Assembly (NCBI GenBank): GCA_963854835.1
Contig: OY978525.1
Location: 76,051,628 to 76,115,627 of the forward strand
Origin: Megamerina dolium
Taxonomy: Eukaryota > Arthropoda > Insecta > Diptera > Megamerinidae
Direction of reading: 5' to 3'
Length of the DNA stretch: 64,000 bases
Shown here: piece after piece, positions 53,124-64,000 of the stretch
Layout: each line of letters starts with the position of its first letter
Numbering within the stretch: position 1 is the first letter of the stretch
Position numbers and translations under genes: made by a program
The notes under the pieces: generated by a model
What the model was told of the DNA's origin: nothing
Database searches by the model: none
Seen by the model: the letters and a program-made list of their open reading frames with translations, nothing else

Positions 53124-56100
53124 GTGTCAACATTCTCGACACAGGTAGAGGAAGTTTCCAATGAACTTCTTAGTTCTCAACTAAGGAAGTTTTGGGAACA
53201 GGAAGAAGTCAATCAGCCAGCTCAAGTATCGGAAGAAGATATAGCCTGTGAAGACTACTATCAGAGGACCACATCTCGGAGGTCAGATGGAAGATATGTG
53301 GTCAGGCTTCCATTTAAATCCAGTTTTCCCGCTCTTACGGCTCTTGGTCACTCCCGAACCATAGCCTATAATCAATTTCGCAGTATGGAGAAAAATTTTT
53401 CAAAGAAAAGCGATCTCAAAGCTATTTACGATGAGGTTCTCGAAGAATACCTCACGCTGGATCATATGGAACCCACAGGCTCGCATGAAATCATCTCTGA
53501 TGGCAAGTATTTCTCCTTTTACCTGCCACATCATGCAGTGGTGAGGCCAGAAAAGAAAACCACCAAAGTGCGTCTTGTTTTTAATGCCTCAAGAAGCAGC
53601 GGCTCAGGCCATTCTCTTAACGACGTATTACATATAGGTTCCACATTACAACCAGATCTCATGGTTCTCATTCTGAGGTGGCGACTATATCAATTCGTTT
53701 TCAATGGTGATGTACAAAAGATGTACCGACAAATTCTTGTCCACCATGACGACCAGGATTTCCAGCGAATTCTCTTTCGCAGGTCACCAAATTCTCCAAT
53801 TCAGGATTTCCGGTTGAAGACAGTCACATTTGGTGTAAATTGCGCTCCATATTTAGCCATTAGAACACTGCAACAATTGGCTAAGGATTCCAAGAAGAAT
53901 TTCCCTCTCGTGGAAAAAATAATCTTCAAAGAAACCTATGTGGATGACGTATTATCTGGTTCACATACAATTCCAGATGCAGTAGAATCTTTATCTCAAG
54001 TGATACAAGTCCTCAACTCCGCAGGATTTCCATTACGAAAGATTACTGCAAATCATCCTAAAATTTTAGAAAATATCCCAAAATCAGAACTTCTCGATTC
54101 TGATTTTCTAAAATTTGAAAGTGCCAGTGCCACAAAAACCCTTGGAATACGATGGAATGCATTGACTGACACATTCTCGTACTCAGTATCGCCCATCGAA
54201 ACAACATCCGCTGCTACCAAGCGTCAAATTTTATCTGCCGTTGCGAAACTTTTTGACCCGGCAGGATGGCTCTCGCCCATCATGACTCAAGCCAAGCTGC
54301 TTCTCCAAGAGCTCTGGTTAGAAGGCACCGACTGGGATGAATGCGTGAAACCCAGATCGCTCATCAAATGGAATGTATTTCTGGAGAACATTTCGTCCAT
54401 TGGTCTCATCGAAATCCCTCGATGGGTACAATTCTCTCCCAAGAAGCGAATCCAGCTTCATGGATTTTGTGACGCTTCAGAGAAAGCGTATTGTGCAGCC
54501 CTGTACATACGATCAATGGACAAGAATAATCAAATATCCTGTCATTTACTGGTGGCTAAAGGAAAAGTTGCACCTCTGCAGACGGTCAGCTTACCACGTT
54601 TGGAATTGTGTGGCGCCGTTTTACTTTCGCACCTAGCCAAGTCCGTTAAAGAAACTTTAGATGTCGAATTCTCAGACATATTTTTCTGGTCCGATTCTCA
54701 AATCGTTCTCGCATGGCTGGAAAAACCACCTCACACATGGAAAACGTACGTCGCTAATCGTACAGCCCAGATACTCCAAAACGTTGGAAATGCTATCTGG
54801 CGCCATGTCATCAGCAGCGAAAATCCAGCTGATTTGGGTACACGCGGATGCAAGCCCCAAGATCTTGTGTCCAATACTCTTTGGTGGAATGGCCCTGCAT
54901 GGCTTCATCACCCCGAAGAAGTCTGGCCAAAACCAACACTTTCCAGTACTTTGCCCCCCGAGCAAAGGAAAGTAGAGGTTTTTCTCACGTTAGATGACCA
55001 TACCGACATTCTCGATCGGTTCTCAACATTTTCAAGGGCACTACGTGTGATTTCTTACGTTTTCCGTTTTGTCCATAACGGACTCTCTAAATTGCGAAAA
55101 TCTTCTCCAATTTCGAATTCCTCACTCTCGCAGGACGAAATTCGTTTCGCAAAAAGCCGGCTAATCTCGTTAGCCCAATGGCAATATTTTCCCAAAGAGC
55201 TGAAGGCTCTTCTCAGCTCAACCGCAGTCAGCAATAAAAGCTCTTTGCTGACTTTAAATCCTTTTCTCGACAAGGAAAATCTCATGAGAGTAAATGGTCG
55301 ATTAGCTCATTCTGGTCTTAGTTATAGTGAGCGTCACCCCATAATTCTTCCTGAAAAATCCCGATTTTGCGTTTTGTACCTCGAGTTTCTCCATACTCTG
55401 CTCTTACACGCAGAACAAAGGCTCATGTTCCGAATGGCTCGACAAGAATTCTATATTCCTCGTCTTAAGCCCCAAATAAGGAAATGCATATTTCTATGCA
55501 AAGTTTGTACCATCCACAAACAAAAGGTTCGATCACAGATTATGGCAGCTCTGCCGCCTGAACGGTGTACCTTGTCGGTACCTTTCGCGACCACAGGTGT
55601 TGATTTTGCAGGCCCATTCCAAATTAAAGCATCTACGCTTCGAACTGCTGCCTTTCTCAAAGGGTATGTGGCTGTATTTGTATGCTTTTCCACAAAGGCC
55701 ATTCACTTGGAATTGTGCTCTGATCTCTCTACAGAGGCATTCCGCGCCGCATTCGCCAGATTCGTTGGCAGAAGAGGCCTTCCCCGCAAAATCATGTCGG
55801 ATAATGGTACAACTTTCGTTGGAGCTCAAAGAGCCATGAGTAAAGAATTCCTCAAATTCTCTAAGGAGGTGTCCAAAGATATTCTGGCCCAATACTCTCC
55901 GCAAGGTATTGACTGGGTTTTTATTCCTCCCAGTGCGCCTCACATGGGCGGTCTCTGGGAGCCGGCAGTCAAAAGCTTTAAGGCTCATCTCAAAAAGACT
56001 GCCGGCAATCACAAATTCCGCTTCGAAGAGTTCTCAACTCTGCTCTGTAGAATCGAAGCCGTGCTCAACTCTAGACCATTGTCTCCCCTCTCTCAAGATC

Positions 56101-56489
56101 CCAACGAACTGATAGCGCTAACTCTCGGTCACTTCCTGCGAGGTGCTCCACTAACGGCCTTGCCCGAACCCAACTCGGAAGATATATCCCTAATAAACCG
56201 ATGGGAAAAACTCAAGGCGCTTCACCACCAGTTTAGCCGCAGATGGAAAACTGAGTACCTACAAGATCTGCACAAACGCTACAAATGGCAACACCCTCAA
56301 AAGGAGCTGGAAGTAGGTCAACTGGTGGTCATCAAGGATGAGCTGCTGCCCCCCAATGAATGGAGTCTCGGGCGCGTCACTCATTTGTATCGAGGATCTG
56401 ACGGCCACATCCGTGTCGCAGATATTCGGACAAAATCGGCCGTTCTCAAGCGGCCCATAGTAAAATTATGTATTTTGCCGCTCGCGTAA
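53124..56489 (+). CDS. pol: Pol of the Pao element: RT, RNase H, integrase, 1121 aa
   Basis: Same phase as gag. [22 protein letters not shown] near 53,525, [11 protein letters not shown] near 53,700 (motif A) and [10 protein letters not shown] near 53,935 (YVDD). Then [17 protein letters not shown] and the RNase H domain ([16 protein letters not shown] near 54,460; [10 protein letters not shown] near 54,690). Integrase: HHCC domain around 55,395-55,515, and a D-D-E core with VDFAGPF (55,600), [10 protein letters not shown] (55,800) and GLWEPAVK (55,955). The C-terminal [16 protein letters not shown] to the end is the DUF5641-type domain. All catalytic motifs look intact. It has no dependable start of its own; the two upstream stops (53016 and 53094) break the polyprotein. 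Confidence 0.92.
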   Translation: MSTFSTQVEEVSNELLSSQLRKFWEQEEVNQPAQVSEEDIACEDYYQRTTSRRSDGRYVVRLPFKSSFPALTALGHSRTIAYNQFRSMEKNFSKKSDLKAIYDEVLEEYLTLDHMEPTGSHEIISDGKYFSFYLPHHAVVRPEKKTTKVRLVFNASRSSGSGHSLNDVLHIGSTLQPDLMVLILRWRLYQFVFNGDVQKMYRQILVHHDDQDFQRILFRRSPNSPIQDFRLKTVTFGVNCAPYLAIRTLQQLAKDSKKNFPLVEKIIFKETYVDDVLSGSHTIPDAVESLSQVIQVLNSAGFPLRKITANHPKILENIPKSELLDSDFLKFESASATKTLGIRWNALTDTFSYSVSPIETTSAATKRQILSAVAKLFDPAGWLSPIMTQAKLLLQELWLEGTDWDECVKPRSLIKWNVFLENISSIGLIEIPRWVQFSPKKRIQLHGFCDASEKAYCAALYIRSMDKNNQISCHLLVAKGKVAPLQTVSLPRLELCGAVLLSHLAKSVKETLDVEFSDIFFWSDSQIVLAWLEKPPHTWKTYVANRTAQILQNVGNAIWRHVISSENPADLGTRGCKPQDLVSNTLWWNGPAWLHHPEEVWPKPTLSSTLPPEQRKVEVFLTLDDHTDILDRFSTFSRALRVISYVFRFVHNGLSKLRKSSPISNSSLSQDEIRFAKSRLISLAQWQYFPKELKALLSSTAVSNKSSLLTLNPFLDKENLMRVNGRLAHSGLSYSERHPIILPEKSRFCVLYLEFLHTLLLHAEQRLMFRMARQEFYIPRLKPQIRKCIFLCKVCTIHKQKVRSQIMAALPPERCTLSVPFATTGVDFAGPFQIKASTLRTAAFLKGYVAVFVCFSTKAIHLELCSDLSTEAFRAAFARFVGRRGLPRKIMSDNGTTFVGAQRAMSKEFLKFSKEVSKDILAQYSPQGIDWVFIPPSAPHMGGLWEPAVKSFKAHLKKTAGNHKFRFEEFSTLLCRIEAVLNSRPLSPLSQDPNELIALTLGHFLRGAPLTALPEPNSEDISLINRWEKLKALHHQFSRRWKTEYLQDLHKRYKWQHPQKELEVGQLVVIKDELLPPNEWSLGRVTHLYRGSDGHIRVADIRTKSAVLKRPIVKLCILPLA

Positions 56490-56738
56490 AATCATAATAT
56501 CCAAAAAAAATCTCTTTTTTTTTCGCTATCAGACTTTGGCTCAAGCCCTTAAGCTAATTCAGTTTCCCAATTCGTCGAGCAACGACATGTAGCTTCCTCC
56601 CCGAGAAGCTCCCAGCCTAGACAACGACCGACTTCCAATGTTCGTCGGAGGACAGCTCGAGCGATCGAGGACGCGATCGGCTCACTGTCTCGTCTACGAG
56701 ATGCACTCAATTAATGCACGAGTGCATGCGGGCCGCGA
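56490..56738 (+). other. 3' untranslated region of the Pao element
   Basis: Starts with an A run and T run (56,500-56,523) and then is G+C-richer. A palindromic AATGCACGAGTGCAT-type motif lies at 56,714-56,728. No classical long purine tract is visible before the LTR. Confidence 0.6.
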
Positions 56739-57189
56739 TGTCTAAATCCCTTTAGACAAGCCATATGGTCAGTCCCTGAAAGAAGAAAATAAATAATGAA
56801 TTAAGTATACTTACGTCCCCCTAAACCAAGTTATACTTACCTTACCTTTCATACTTACCATATGGCAACCCAACTCTCCACATAAATTCACCTTTTATGT
56901 TGGGTTTTCGCGGTTCGTGTTGTGATCGACCGATGTTATCATATTTACATTCGGTCCTAGAGTTTGAATCGAGATCGTGCCATTCCGCGCATATTTAATC
57001 GTCGAAATAAACAGCGTAAATCTAAATTCTACCCGTTGTAGCTATAAACATATTGTGTGATAGTGCATCATTTAAGTTAAATTCAAACGAATTCTACATA
57101 CATACTGTGTAATCATTTATTCACTTAATAAAGCGTTTATTTATAGTCTAACACATACGTGTAAATTCATTTAATAAAACGTATATTCA
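56739..57189 (+). repeat. 3' LTR of the Pao element
   Basis: 451 bp, identical to the 5' LTR except for one C to T difference near 57,105. Followed by the target repeat ATGTT. Confidence 0.95.
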
Positions 57190-57221
57190 ATGTTGTTAAT
57201 TTGTATTCGAGTTTTATACAT

Positions 57222-57840
57222 ATTGCTACGTTTTTATTTTCGCAATGTTAAATTCAATTCAAGTCAACCCTTCATTTGATTCACACTTGATTCTGTCAAT
57301 AATAATTGCATCATTTATTTTGTACTACCTATGTCTAACAAAACTTTAAAAAAAAAAAAATAAATAAATATGTGGCACTTAAAGCCCCAAAGGGCTCATT
57401 GGCCGAGCTTCTCTTCCATTACTGTTGTGCGTCTTAAATTTGGACAGTATTAGAAGGGACCTACTTATTTTAGCCGGTTCCTAACGTCAGAACACTTGTG
57501 ACATCACTTTTTCTGAGCTTTGTCAAAGAGTTCTTTAAGAAGCTTTTTCATGGCAAGTTGTTACTGTCGGAAGAATTGCCAATTGCTTGCCGACAGGTGG
57601 GTACCATTTGAAAGAAAAATCTTTATCGATATTAAATTTGTTATGCATCAGCCGGGGATTGAACCACGACCTACAGATCAGAAGGCGAACACACTAACCA
57701 CTGAGCTACGGCACCCACAACAAAACTTTATTTAATCTAATTTTGCCTCTGATACTCTATCAATGTTTGCGCGATCTCTTTCGGAATTGAATTGATTCAT
57801 TTGTTAACAAACTAGCCCTATTTATACTTGAGGCAACTTT
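57222..57840 (-). repeat. Gypsy A-like LTR, truncated and carrying a SINE
   Basis: TGCTACGTTTTTATTTTCGC onward follows the order of the family-A LTR (CTGTCAATAATAATTGCATC; after the SINE GCCTCTGATACTCTATCAAT, TTGCGCGATCTCTTTCGGAA, CTAGCCCTATTTATACTTGA). It is cut at 57,840, where the family-B LTR begins, so element B apparently inserted here or nearby. It represents a distinct subfamily. Confidence 0.8.
57349..57716 (-). mobile_element. tRNA-derived SINE, copy 5 (nested in LTR)
   Basis: Head at the 57716 end (GGTGCCGTAGCTCAGTGGTT on the minus strand, B box GGTTCAATCCCC), T-rich tail at 57,349-57,370. AACAAAACTTTA flanks it on both sides (57337-57348 and 57719-57730), a 12-bp target duplication. 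Confidence 0.92.
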
Positions 57841-58521
57841 TGTGAGCCAAAATATGAAATATGCACATATGCATATTTTACCTCGCGACATATTTTCCGA
57901 AATTGTGAACTATATAAAGCACTTTCCCACACAATTCGTAGTTCTGCAGTTACGTAAGCCTACCTGTGTAAGCATGCATGATAACTAAAATCACGCGGAC
58001 TACTCATGTATGTGAATATCAAAAAGTTGCTCTCTCACGTAATATATACACACATGTGGAGTGCATCGATCGTGTACATAAACACTTACATACATACACA
58101 CAAGTGGTGTAAATATATTAATATATGTTATATGTTGGTATATAAGCTGCCAGCTTAGTGAAGGCAGTCGCTTTCAGTTTTGAGTCTTGCACTGAAATGT
58201 TAGCGTTTAAGAAATTGTAAAATACTGCGATCCTCACGAGGCCCTCCAGTATTAGTGTAAGAGTGTAAGAAATTGTAAATACTGCGATCCTTACGAGGCC
58301 ATCCAGTATTAGTGTAAAAGTGCAAAATCGAAAGTAACACCAGCAATAAAACGAATACCCAAAACCGCAAGTATCATTGATAAAGTTTTATTTCAACTAA
58401 CTAGTCCGATAGACTCGAAGGATATTTAGGAGCTTAGGTCTAGGTGCTAATCTTATGCGTTACATCCTTGAGTCTAGCCGTTAGGTACTTAGTCAGCATT
58501 GTGGAAGAATAGTACACAACA
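57841..58521 (+). repeat. 5' LTR of Gypsy B
   Basis: 681 bp from TGTGAGCCAAAATATG to AGTACACAACA. Compared with the solo LTR at 20457-21271 it lacks about 115 bp near the start (around 57,912) and has a tandem duplication of about 60 bp at 58,208-58,325 (AAGAAATTGTAAA..TACTGCG, with GAGGCC.TCCAGTATTAGTGT twice). Confidence 0.85.
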
Positions 58522-58524
58522 TTT

Positions 58525-58541
58525 TGGCGCAGCTGGGAGGA
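58525..58541 (+). other. Probable primer-binding site of Gypsy B
   Basis: TGGCGCAGCTGGGAGGA lies three bases after the LTR end, the usual place and TGG start for a primer site. The tRNA was not identified. Confidence 0.55.
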
Positions 58542-58638
58542 TACTGCGAAATATCTTGTATATACAAGGTGTTTTACGTTCAACGTTTAACGCAGTACAA
58601 GATCTAATTCTAGTGTGTGTTTGCCTTTTTGGGGTCAA

Positions 58639-60235
58639 ATGGACAAGAAATCATATGAATCATTAGCAAGAGAGCTAGACGTTGCAATAACCGAGTCAAT
58701 CGACTTCGTGTGGAGCTTGATTAAGCAACACAGCACATACGAGCAATTCCAGTTCATAAAATCAAAAGTACAGCACGGAAAGGTACTAAATCCAATAAAG
58801 GAATTAGACGCCACGTTATCCGAGCTAAACGATCTATTGAAAAGCCAGGCGGAAGCAGCCTTAAAACAAAAAGACAAGATTTAGAGGCAGCAGAGATACA
58901 AATTAGGTCTGTGCGAACTCAGATCGCAAAATAGGGATCCGGGATAAAACTCTTAATAGAAATAAGGAATTAGAAGATTTACTAAAAGAATGTGGCATTT
59001 CAGAAGAATTTGTAAACAAAGGCTTAGAACCTCTGTTGACTGTGAGCAGCTAAAAGTACTTCAGGCAAAAGAGAGGAATCTCGAAAGAGAACGCTGCCTA
59101 GCACAGGAGACACCTCTCCGTCGCCGTACACCAGTACGAAAAACACAACCAGAAGTACAACCTGAATTAAATTGCACAGACCGGCAGTAGACTAGTCCCA
59201 GTACTCACTGGAGCGGAGTCTAAAGATTTGAGGACCGAAGTACACCAGTTCATTTCTGGATGCGAATTAGCACGAAAAGCCATAAAACCCGACGAGTTGG
59301 AAGATATCGTAGCTTGTATAAAACAGCAACTAGAGCTTATAACTTGGTGCTAAGTAAGAAGTTCGCTAATATAGAGGAATTGCATACACTTCTGCGAAAC
59401 ACATATTTGAAGACCGTTCGCCTGGAATGGTTCACGCACCAAATACAAGTCGCACGCCAACTACCTCAGGAGGATATACGAGATTTTGCAAGGAGATTAT
59501 TTGATTTACAATCCACGGCGATACAATGTATTAAGATTAAATATGGTGGCATCGGAGTCCAAGCGTTGTTAAAGGAGCTAGAGGGGTATGTGAGGACATC
59601 TTTTATATCATTGTTAAAAACTCATATGCGAGGTAAGATGGACACGTTAGAAGAATTAGTAGAGGAGGCAGTAAACACTGGTGTTCTTCTCGAAAGAGGA
59701 GAGCGATGCAATCAGATTAATATGGGAGCACTATATTCAAACGATGTTCCCCAGACTGAAGCCAGTAATACAGTGGCATTTGACCAGAACAGAAATGACA
59801 AGATGTCACTCGGAATGAACAATTAACAAAATAATAACGTAAGTCCCCAAAATAGCCAAAGGAAAGTTCCTACCTGCTCCTTCTGCGACAAAAAGGGGCA
59901 TACCAGAGACAAGAAAAGAACAAAAAACATGCCCTATTGCATAGAGTGTAAAAAATACGGACATGAGTTCAATTTGCTATGCACTCCTTTTAGCAGCAAC
60001 AGGTCACAAGGAAAAGGCAATCAAACACATGCACCTAGTAAGGGAGGTCAAGAAAGCAAAGGCCCTAATCTCGGAAATTCTGAGACCAAATGTTTTTCTG
60101 TAAGAAGCCGGAACACTGGATCACCGACTGTAATAAACGCAAAGAATGGGAAAAAACCCAGGGAAACTGCGGGAGGCCCTGGTACGGCCAATAAACCGGG
60201 AACCCCAAAATTTTGCTAAAAGTAGGCCAGTTGAA
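58639..60235 (+). pseudogene. gag: Gag of Gypsy B, broken into several frames
   Basis: Starts MDKKSYESLARELDVAITES (ATG 58639-58641 in an open frame from 58615) with a helical N-terminal domain to 58,884. Then come a basic region (58,990-59,190), the capsid (59,260-59,826, with RLEWFTHQIQVARQLPQEDI and ELVEEAVNTGVLLERGER) and a nucleocapsid part. The first knuckle is CSFCDKKGHTRDK with the last cysteine lost. The second is CIECKKYGHEFNLLC with one extra residue before the last cysteine. The third, CX2CX4HX4C, is split between phases near 60,095 by a one-base loss in a T run. Stops near 58,884, 59,190 and 59,826. Confidence 0.8.
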
Positions 60236-60297
60236 ATGGAAGGTGTCAGTCAGGCACCTTAGAGATTGTTGACACACCGTCCACGTTAAATAACAAG

Positions 60298-60741
60298 ATG
60301 GCAGAAGTTGGTAGTCAAGAGTCCTGGGGGATTGTTGAAGCATCTTTCCCATCCAGTAATAACAAATATGGCTACTGTTTGGGAGTCACTGATGTAGATG
60401 ATGTGTTTATTAAGTTTCCGTGTGATGAAGCAAAAAATGGAAAACTAATTTTACTTGCATACTCTGGGATAAATACCAGGAAAATTCTTAGTGGTGCATT
60501 CGGAGGATTTGTCACCACATTAGGGTCAATAGCAGTCCAACATGAAAGGACTAAAGATTGGATTGTAGAACTACACTTACTCTCTGAAGAGAGAGGTATA
60601 CCTGATGATGGTATCCTAGGGAGGGACAATTTATGGAACCGATCGGTTATCAACACTATAAAAAAGAAGCTGAGTAAATACGAATTTCGAAACAATTATA
60701 GTAGAGAAACAGGAAGCATATCCTGGAATATATTTATGTGA
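60298..60741 (+). pseudogene. Protease region of Gypsy B with lost catalytic aspartate
   Basis: A 147-codon frame. The second protease block, DDGILGRDNLWN (about 60,605-60,640), is well conserved. The active-site segment, about 65 residues upstream, reads LLAYSGI where family members have (V/I)D(S/T)GA, so aspartate appears replaced by tyrosine. A retropepsin without this residue cannot process gag-pol. Confidence 0.72.
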
Positions 60742-60745
60742 GACA

Positions 60746-61840
60746 TTGGGCAGTGTGACGGACAACACAGTTTATGTCCCAATTCTCAATACGAATATAG
60801 ATTCATATATTGTAAATAATAAGCTTGAAAGTAATATAATTAAATTTAATCATTTAGAACACGAAGAATACGACATAGCTCATAAAATAAATAACATTAA
60901 GGAAACTGATAGCCAAAAAAGGGTTACCAAAATATTAGAAACAATTAAACTAAACGAAAACTTAAACATTGAGGAAAAGGGATCCATAGATGGAATACTT
61001 AAGTCATTCCACGATTTATTTTTCTTGGAAGGCGAAAAACTGTCTCACACCACAAGTATAAAACACACAATACCAATAAAAGCAGACCAGGGGCCAATCA
61101 ACCAAAGACAGTACAGGCTACCAGAAGCGCATAAGGGAGAAATCAATAAGCAAGTAAACAAAATGTTGGAAGACGACATAATTATTTCCAGCTCATCGCC
61201 CTGCAATTCTCCCATAATTTTGGTGCCAAAGAAAGCGGGAGAAGATGGCAAAAGAAAATGGAGGCTAGTAGTAGATTTCAGGAAATTAAATGACGCCACC
61301 ATTAAACAAGTTTTTCCCATTTCCCGCATAGATGAAATATTAGCCTAGTTAGGTCATTGTAGACATTTCACTACACTTAATTTGGCCAGTGGATATCATC
61401 AAGTGCTAATGGAAGAATCAGACAGAGAAAAAACAGCTTTTAGTACAGGTATTGGGCACTATGAATTTAACAGAATGCCTTTCGTCTTAACAGGAGCCCC
61501 TGTCACCTTCCAAAGACTAATGAACAATATACTAACAAGACTTCAAGCTATAGATTCTTTTGCCTACTTGGATGACATCGTCGTCTATGCTCGGAACTTG
61601 GCACAACGTGAGTCGCGTTTACGAAGAGTATTTGGACTTTTACGTAAGCATAACTTGAAGTTAAATACAGAAAAGTGCCAGTTTCTACGAAAAGAGATAA
61701 TTTTCCTAGGCCATAAATGCACTGAGGAAGGAGCGTTACCAGTTCAAGTTCTACACCGACCACCAGCCACTACGAGAAATTGCAAACCTAAAGGATCAGA
61801 CATCACGCTTGGCACGTTTCAGGCACAAATTATCTGAATT
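60746..61840 (+). pseudogene. Reverse transcriptase of Gypsy B
   Basis: Frame 60746-61348 has the linker and fingers (SSSPCNSPIILVPKKAG; RKWRLVVDFRKLNDATIKQV), ending in TAG (61346-61348). Frame 61382-61837 resumes: motif A reads LNLASGYHQV, with asparagine in place of the catalytic aspartate (the relic at 29,435 has D). Motif B region NRMPFVLTGAPVTFQRLM and YLDDIVVYA (about 61,565) are present. After LGHKCTEEGALP the text jumps to the RNase H end (FYTDHQPLREIA in another phase), showing that most of the connection and RNase H region was deleted near 61,745. Confidence 0.83.
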
Positions 61841-62965
61841 TGATTTTGAAATAATTTATAAACCAGGCAAAAGGAACTTGAACGCGGATGCACTCAGCAG
61901 AGTCCCATAACCGAATCAGGAGTCAACAATGGTTGTGGCTCGTTCTATGGCGAGGAATAAATTCAACGAAACCGAAAGCCTCATGAAAGCTCTGATGGCG
62001 AGTTAGAACTAGATTAAAATCAGGAGAACAAGAATGCGGAACTTCTCACTGATGAGAAGGATATATCGACGATACTTCGCAACTTCCATGATTCACCTTT
62101 AGGAGGGCATCAGGGTGCTTTGAAAACTTATTTCAGAATTAGAAGACAGTACAGGTGGAAAGGTATGCGAAGCTAGATTAAAGAATATGTTAAAAATTGT
62201 GAAAAATTTCAAACTAACAAGAGCTCGAGGCTCACAAAAATGCCAGTGATATTAACCGATACACCATCTAAGCCATTTGAAAAAGTTTATATGGATATGG
62301 TGGGAATTCTTTCAGAAACCACATCGGGAAATAAGTACATTCTTACCTTTCAAGATGATTTTTCAAACATTTTTCATTTGTGTACCTGTTCCTGTAGCAA
62401 AATCTAGCACAGTAGCAAAAGCTTTTTACAACCATGTTATTACACGCTACAACATACCAAAAATTTTAGTCACAGATAATGGTACAAGTTTAACATCAAA
62501 ATTGTTCTCAGAAACATGCAAGATACTAGGTGTTAAAAAATTACATATAACGCCATATCACCCACAAGCAAACGGTTCTCTAGAAAGAAGTCATAGACCC
62601 TTAGCGGAATATCTTAGGAGTCTCGTTAAAGAAGATGGTTTAAATTGGGATCAATACAGTACATACTACCACCAAACGAACACCTTTCAGCATACTATAC
62701 GGCTTTAACACCGACATGGCAACAAATCTGACAACCAAAAGAACACCATTGTACAACGCAGGAGAAAACGCCAAGAGACAGTACGACAAGAACATACACC
62801 CGATAAGTTTTAGAGTAGGAGAAAAGGTTTCATTAAAAAATCAAACGTGGAAAAACAAATTCAGTCCTATTCGGACTGGACCCAACGAAATAGTAAACAT
62901 AAACAGTCCAGTAACAACGACTATACAAATCGGACGAAAATGGAAAAGTACCACAATAATTTAAT
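61840..62965 (+). pseudogene. RNase H end and integrase of Gypsy B
   Basis: RNLNADALSRVP (about 61,875) ends RNase H. The integrase zinc region is readable around 62,090-62,215 in more than one phase. The core has YMDMVG (first D, about 62,290), then a frameshift near 62,345, VTDNGTSLTS (second D, about 62,475) and GSLERSHRPL (E, about 62,580). After a stop at 62,708 the C-terminal region continues (frame 62716-62964: NAGENAKRQYDKNI). The D-D-E residues survive, but the chain is broken three or more times. Confidence 0.8.
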
Positions 62966-64000
62966 AAAACCTTTACACCAAAATTATATTAATATTAAAT
63001 TCCATGATCCAAACGTCCACAAAAAACACCCAACAATAACATAATACTGAGTATGCATAAAAGCATGAGAACGAAATGTACAAAACAAAGATACACGAGA
63101 ATTGAATTTTCAGACTAAACAAAATACATAATACTACAAAAATGCAAAAAAAAAAAATTCCGTACAAAAAAAAATATAATTAATAGCACGTTGACCATAT
63201 TAAGCAAAATGCATAACAATGCATTAATCTGTACAATAACGTGAGAACGACACTCAAAATAATATCGCATATAGATATAAAAGAATCAAATTTCAAACAA
63301 AATGCACACAACACAAGCAAATGCACAACTATGAAAATTTTTGTTTTGGGCATGAAAGTATAAAATTCCTCAACATGATAATTAAAATAATTCCAACATA
63401 TAAGAATATTTATTAAAATAAACAATTTCTAGATGCAAGAAAAAATAATAATAATACATCATGAAGGAAATGCCATTTTATAATATGCTGACCAGATGTA
63501 TGGAAATAAATTTAATCGAATGACATTTATGGGAATGGTGTGAGAATTACATTTATTTATTTTTTCATTCTCCTTTCCTTCCCTTTTTTACTTCATTTTT
63601 GACAACAATAAAATAATATATTGATATATACAAAAATACTTAAGATTTCTACTTTTATATTCTACAAGAATATAGAGTCCCTCAAGAATATAGGTACCCT
63701 AAACAAATAGCTGAAATCGAAATTGGAAAGTACTAGACTGTGGATAAAGCATCAATGCTGGAACACTAAAGAAAATATATATGTATATACAATTTTTCGA
63801 AGGGATTAAGACAAAATAGAAAGAGACAATAAGGGTCATAGCAAAGAAGAACTAAAATATTAAGATATGAAACACAAGAAGTTATGAAATTAATGTAAAA
63901 ATGTAGAATATTTTGCAAATTAGAAAGAGGTAGGCTCAGTGTTCATGCGTATAAAGAGATCTGTTGCAATTCATCGCGTTGAACTGTAATTCGGTGTGTG
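62966..64000 (+). other. 3' non-coding region of Gypsy B (probable)
   Basis: A-rich on the plus strand, no frame with recognisable motifs, and no envelope-like gene. 412-type elements have a comparable long non-coding stretch before the 3' LTR. The end of the element is not visible. Confidence 0.5.

Larger units (their letters stand above)
49527..57189 (+). mobile_element. Young Pao/BEL LTR retrotransposon, 7.66 kb, full length
   Basis: LTRs at 49527-49977 and 56739-57189 are each 451 bp and differ at one position by my comparison (ACCGTG against ACTGTG). ATGTT lies on both sides (49522-49526 and 57190-57194), the 5-bp duplication typical of BEL elements. Inside are a primer site, a long A+T-rich leader, and gag-protease and pol in the same phase separated by two stops. 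No env. This is the best-preserved element in the window. Confidence 0.95.
57841..64000 (+). mobile_element. Gypsy LTR retrotransposon 'B' (412/mdg1-like), runs off the window
   Basis: 5' LTR, primer region, gag with three zinc-knuckle remnants, protease, RT, integrase and a long 3' non-coding region. The order and the long post-integrase region resemble 412/mdg1. It is inactive: gag is in several phases, the protease catalytic aspartate is lost, RT has a stop and a motif A change, and most of RNase H is deleted. The 3' LTR is not reached by 64,000. Confidence 0.87.

Noticed and set aside
53124..53126. ATG at 53124 as a true start of an independent pol gene
   Set aside because: It lies in the same phase as gag-protease with protein-like sequence upstream of it; pol is more likely the continuation of one polyprotein broken by two stops.

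Overview
The window looks like A+T-rich heterochromatin or intergenic DNA from a higher fly (Brachycera, possibly a tephritid; the taxon is inference). Evidence is the mix of elements: errantivirus-like, 412/mdg1-like and other Gypsy elements, Pao/roo-like BEL elements, Jockey- and LOA-like LINEs, Tc1/mariner remnants, and the dispersed GTGGGCGTGG repeats common in flies. No host protein gene, rRNA, functional tRNA or CRISPR array was found. By my boundaries about four fifths of the 64 kb is mobile DNA. All reading was by eye, without database searches.

Layout. 1-2655: 5' half of an errantivirus-like Gypsy element (minus) with LTR, tRNA-Lys-type primer site, leader repeats, intact gag and an open partial pol. 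2700-3925: decayed tandem array with a GTGGGCGTGG box. 5013-8488: a lone LTR holding a nested SINE, two LINE 3' ends and a second SINE. 8879-14986: Gypsy element 'A' (minus), with both LTRs and a 4-bp target duplication, disabled by frameshifts, a reverse-transcriptase deletion and a SINE in gag. 15402-15843: solo LTR of family A. 16-19 kb: A+T-rich DNA with a perfect 22-bp palindrome, a CA/TA microsatellite, and LINE and Gypsy relics. 19.7-28.2 kb: a SINE, a plus-strand LINE split by a solo LTR of family 'B', and a long minus-strand LOA-like LINE cut by a Jockey insertion. 28.6-34.2 kb: Tc1 relics and a family-B Gypsy relic split by another LOA-like LINE. 34-39.5 kb: mostly unassigned A+T-rich DNA with LINE and mariner scraps. 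39.5-44.0 kb: second, more degraded copy of Gypsy A. 44.0-48.7 kb: roo-like BEL relic (minus) with an envelope-like gene. 49527-57189: a very young, nearly complete Pao/BEL element (plus), LTRs differing at one base, 5-bp target duplication, two in-frame stops between gag-protease and pol. 57.2-57.84 kb: a family-A-like LTR with a fifth SINE. 57841-64000: Gypsy B (412/mdg1-like), with catalytic-residue losses, running off the window.

The genes do not form a host pathway; they are replication modules of retroelements (gag shell, protease, reverse transcriptase/RNase H, integrase, and in one case envelope). The nesting gives an order of events: Gypsy A before the SINE; the LOA-like LINE before Jockey; a Gypsy B relic before a LOA-like LINE; the Pao element among the last. 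The most interesting candidates are a T-tailed tRNA-derived SINE family whose 3' end partly matches a LINE 3' end, a SAP-like domain at the N terminus of the Gypsy A gag, the envelope-bearing BEL relic, and a 49-bp repeat block in the errantivirus-like leader.
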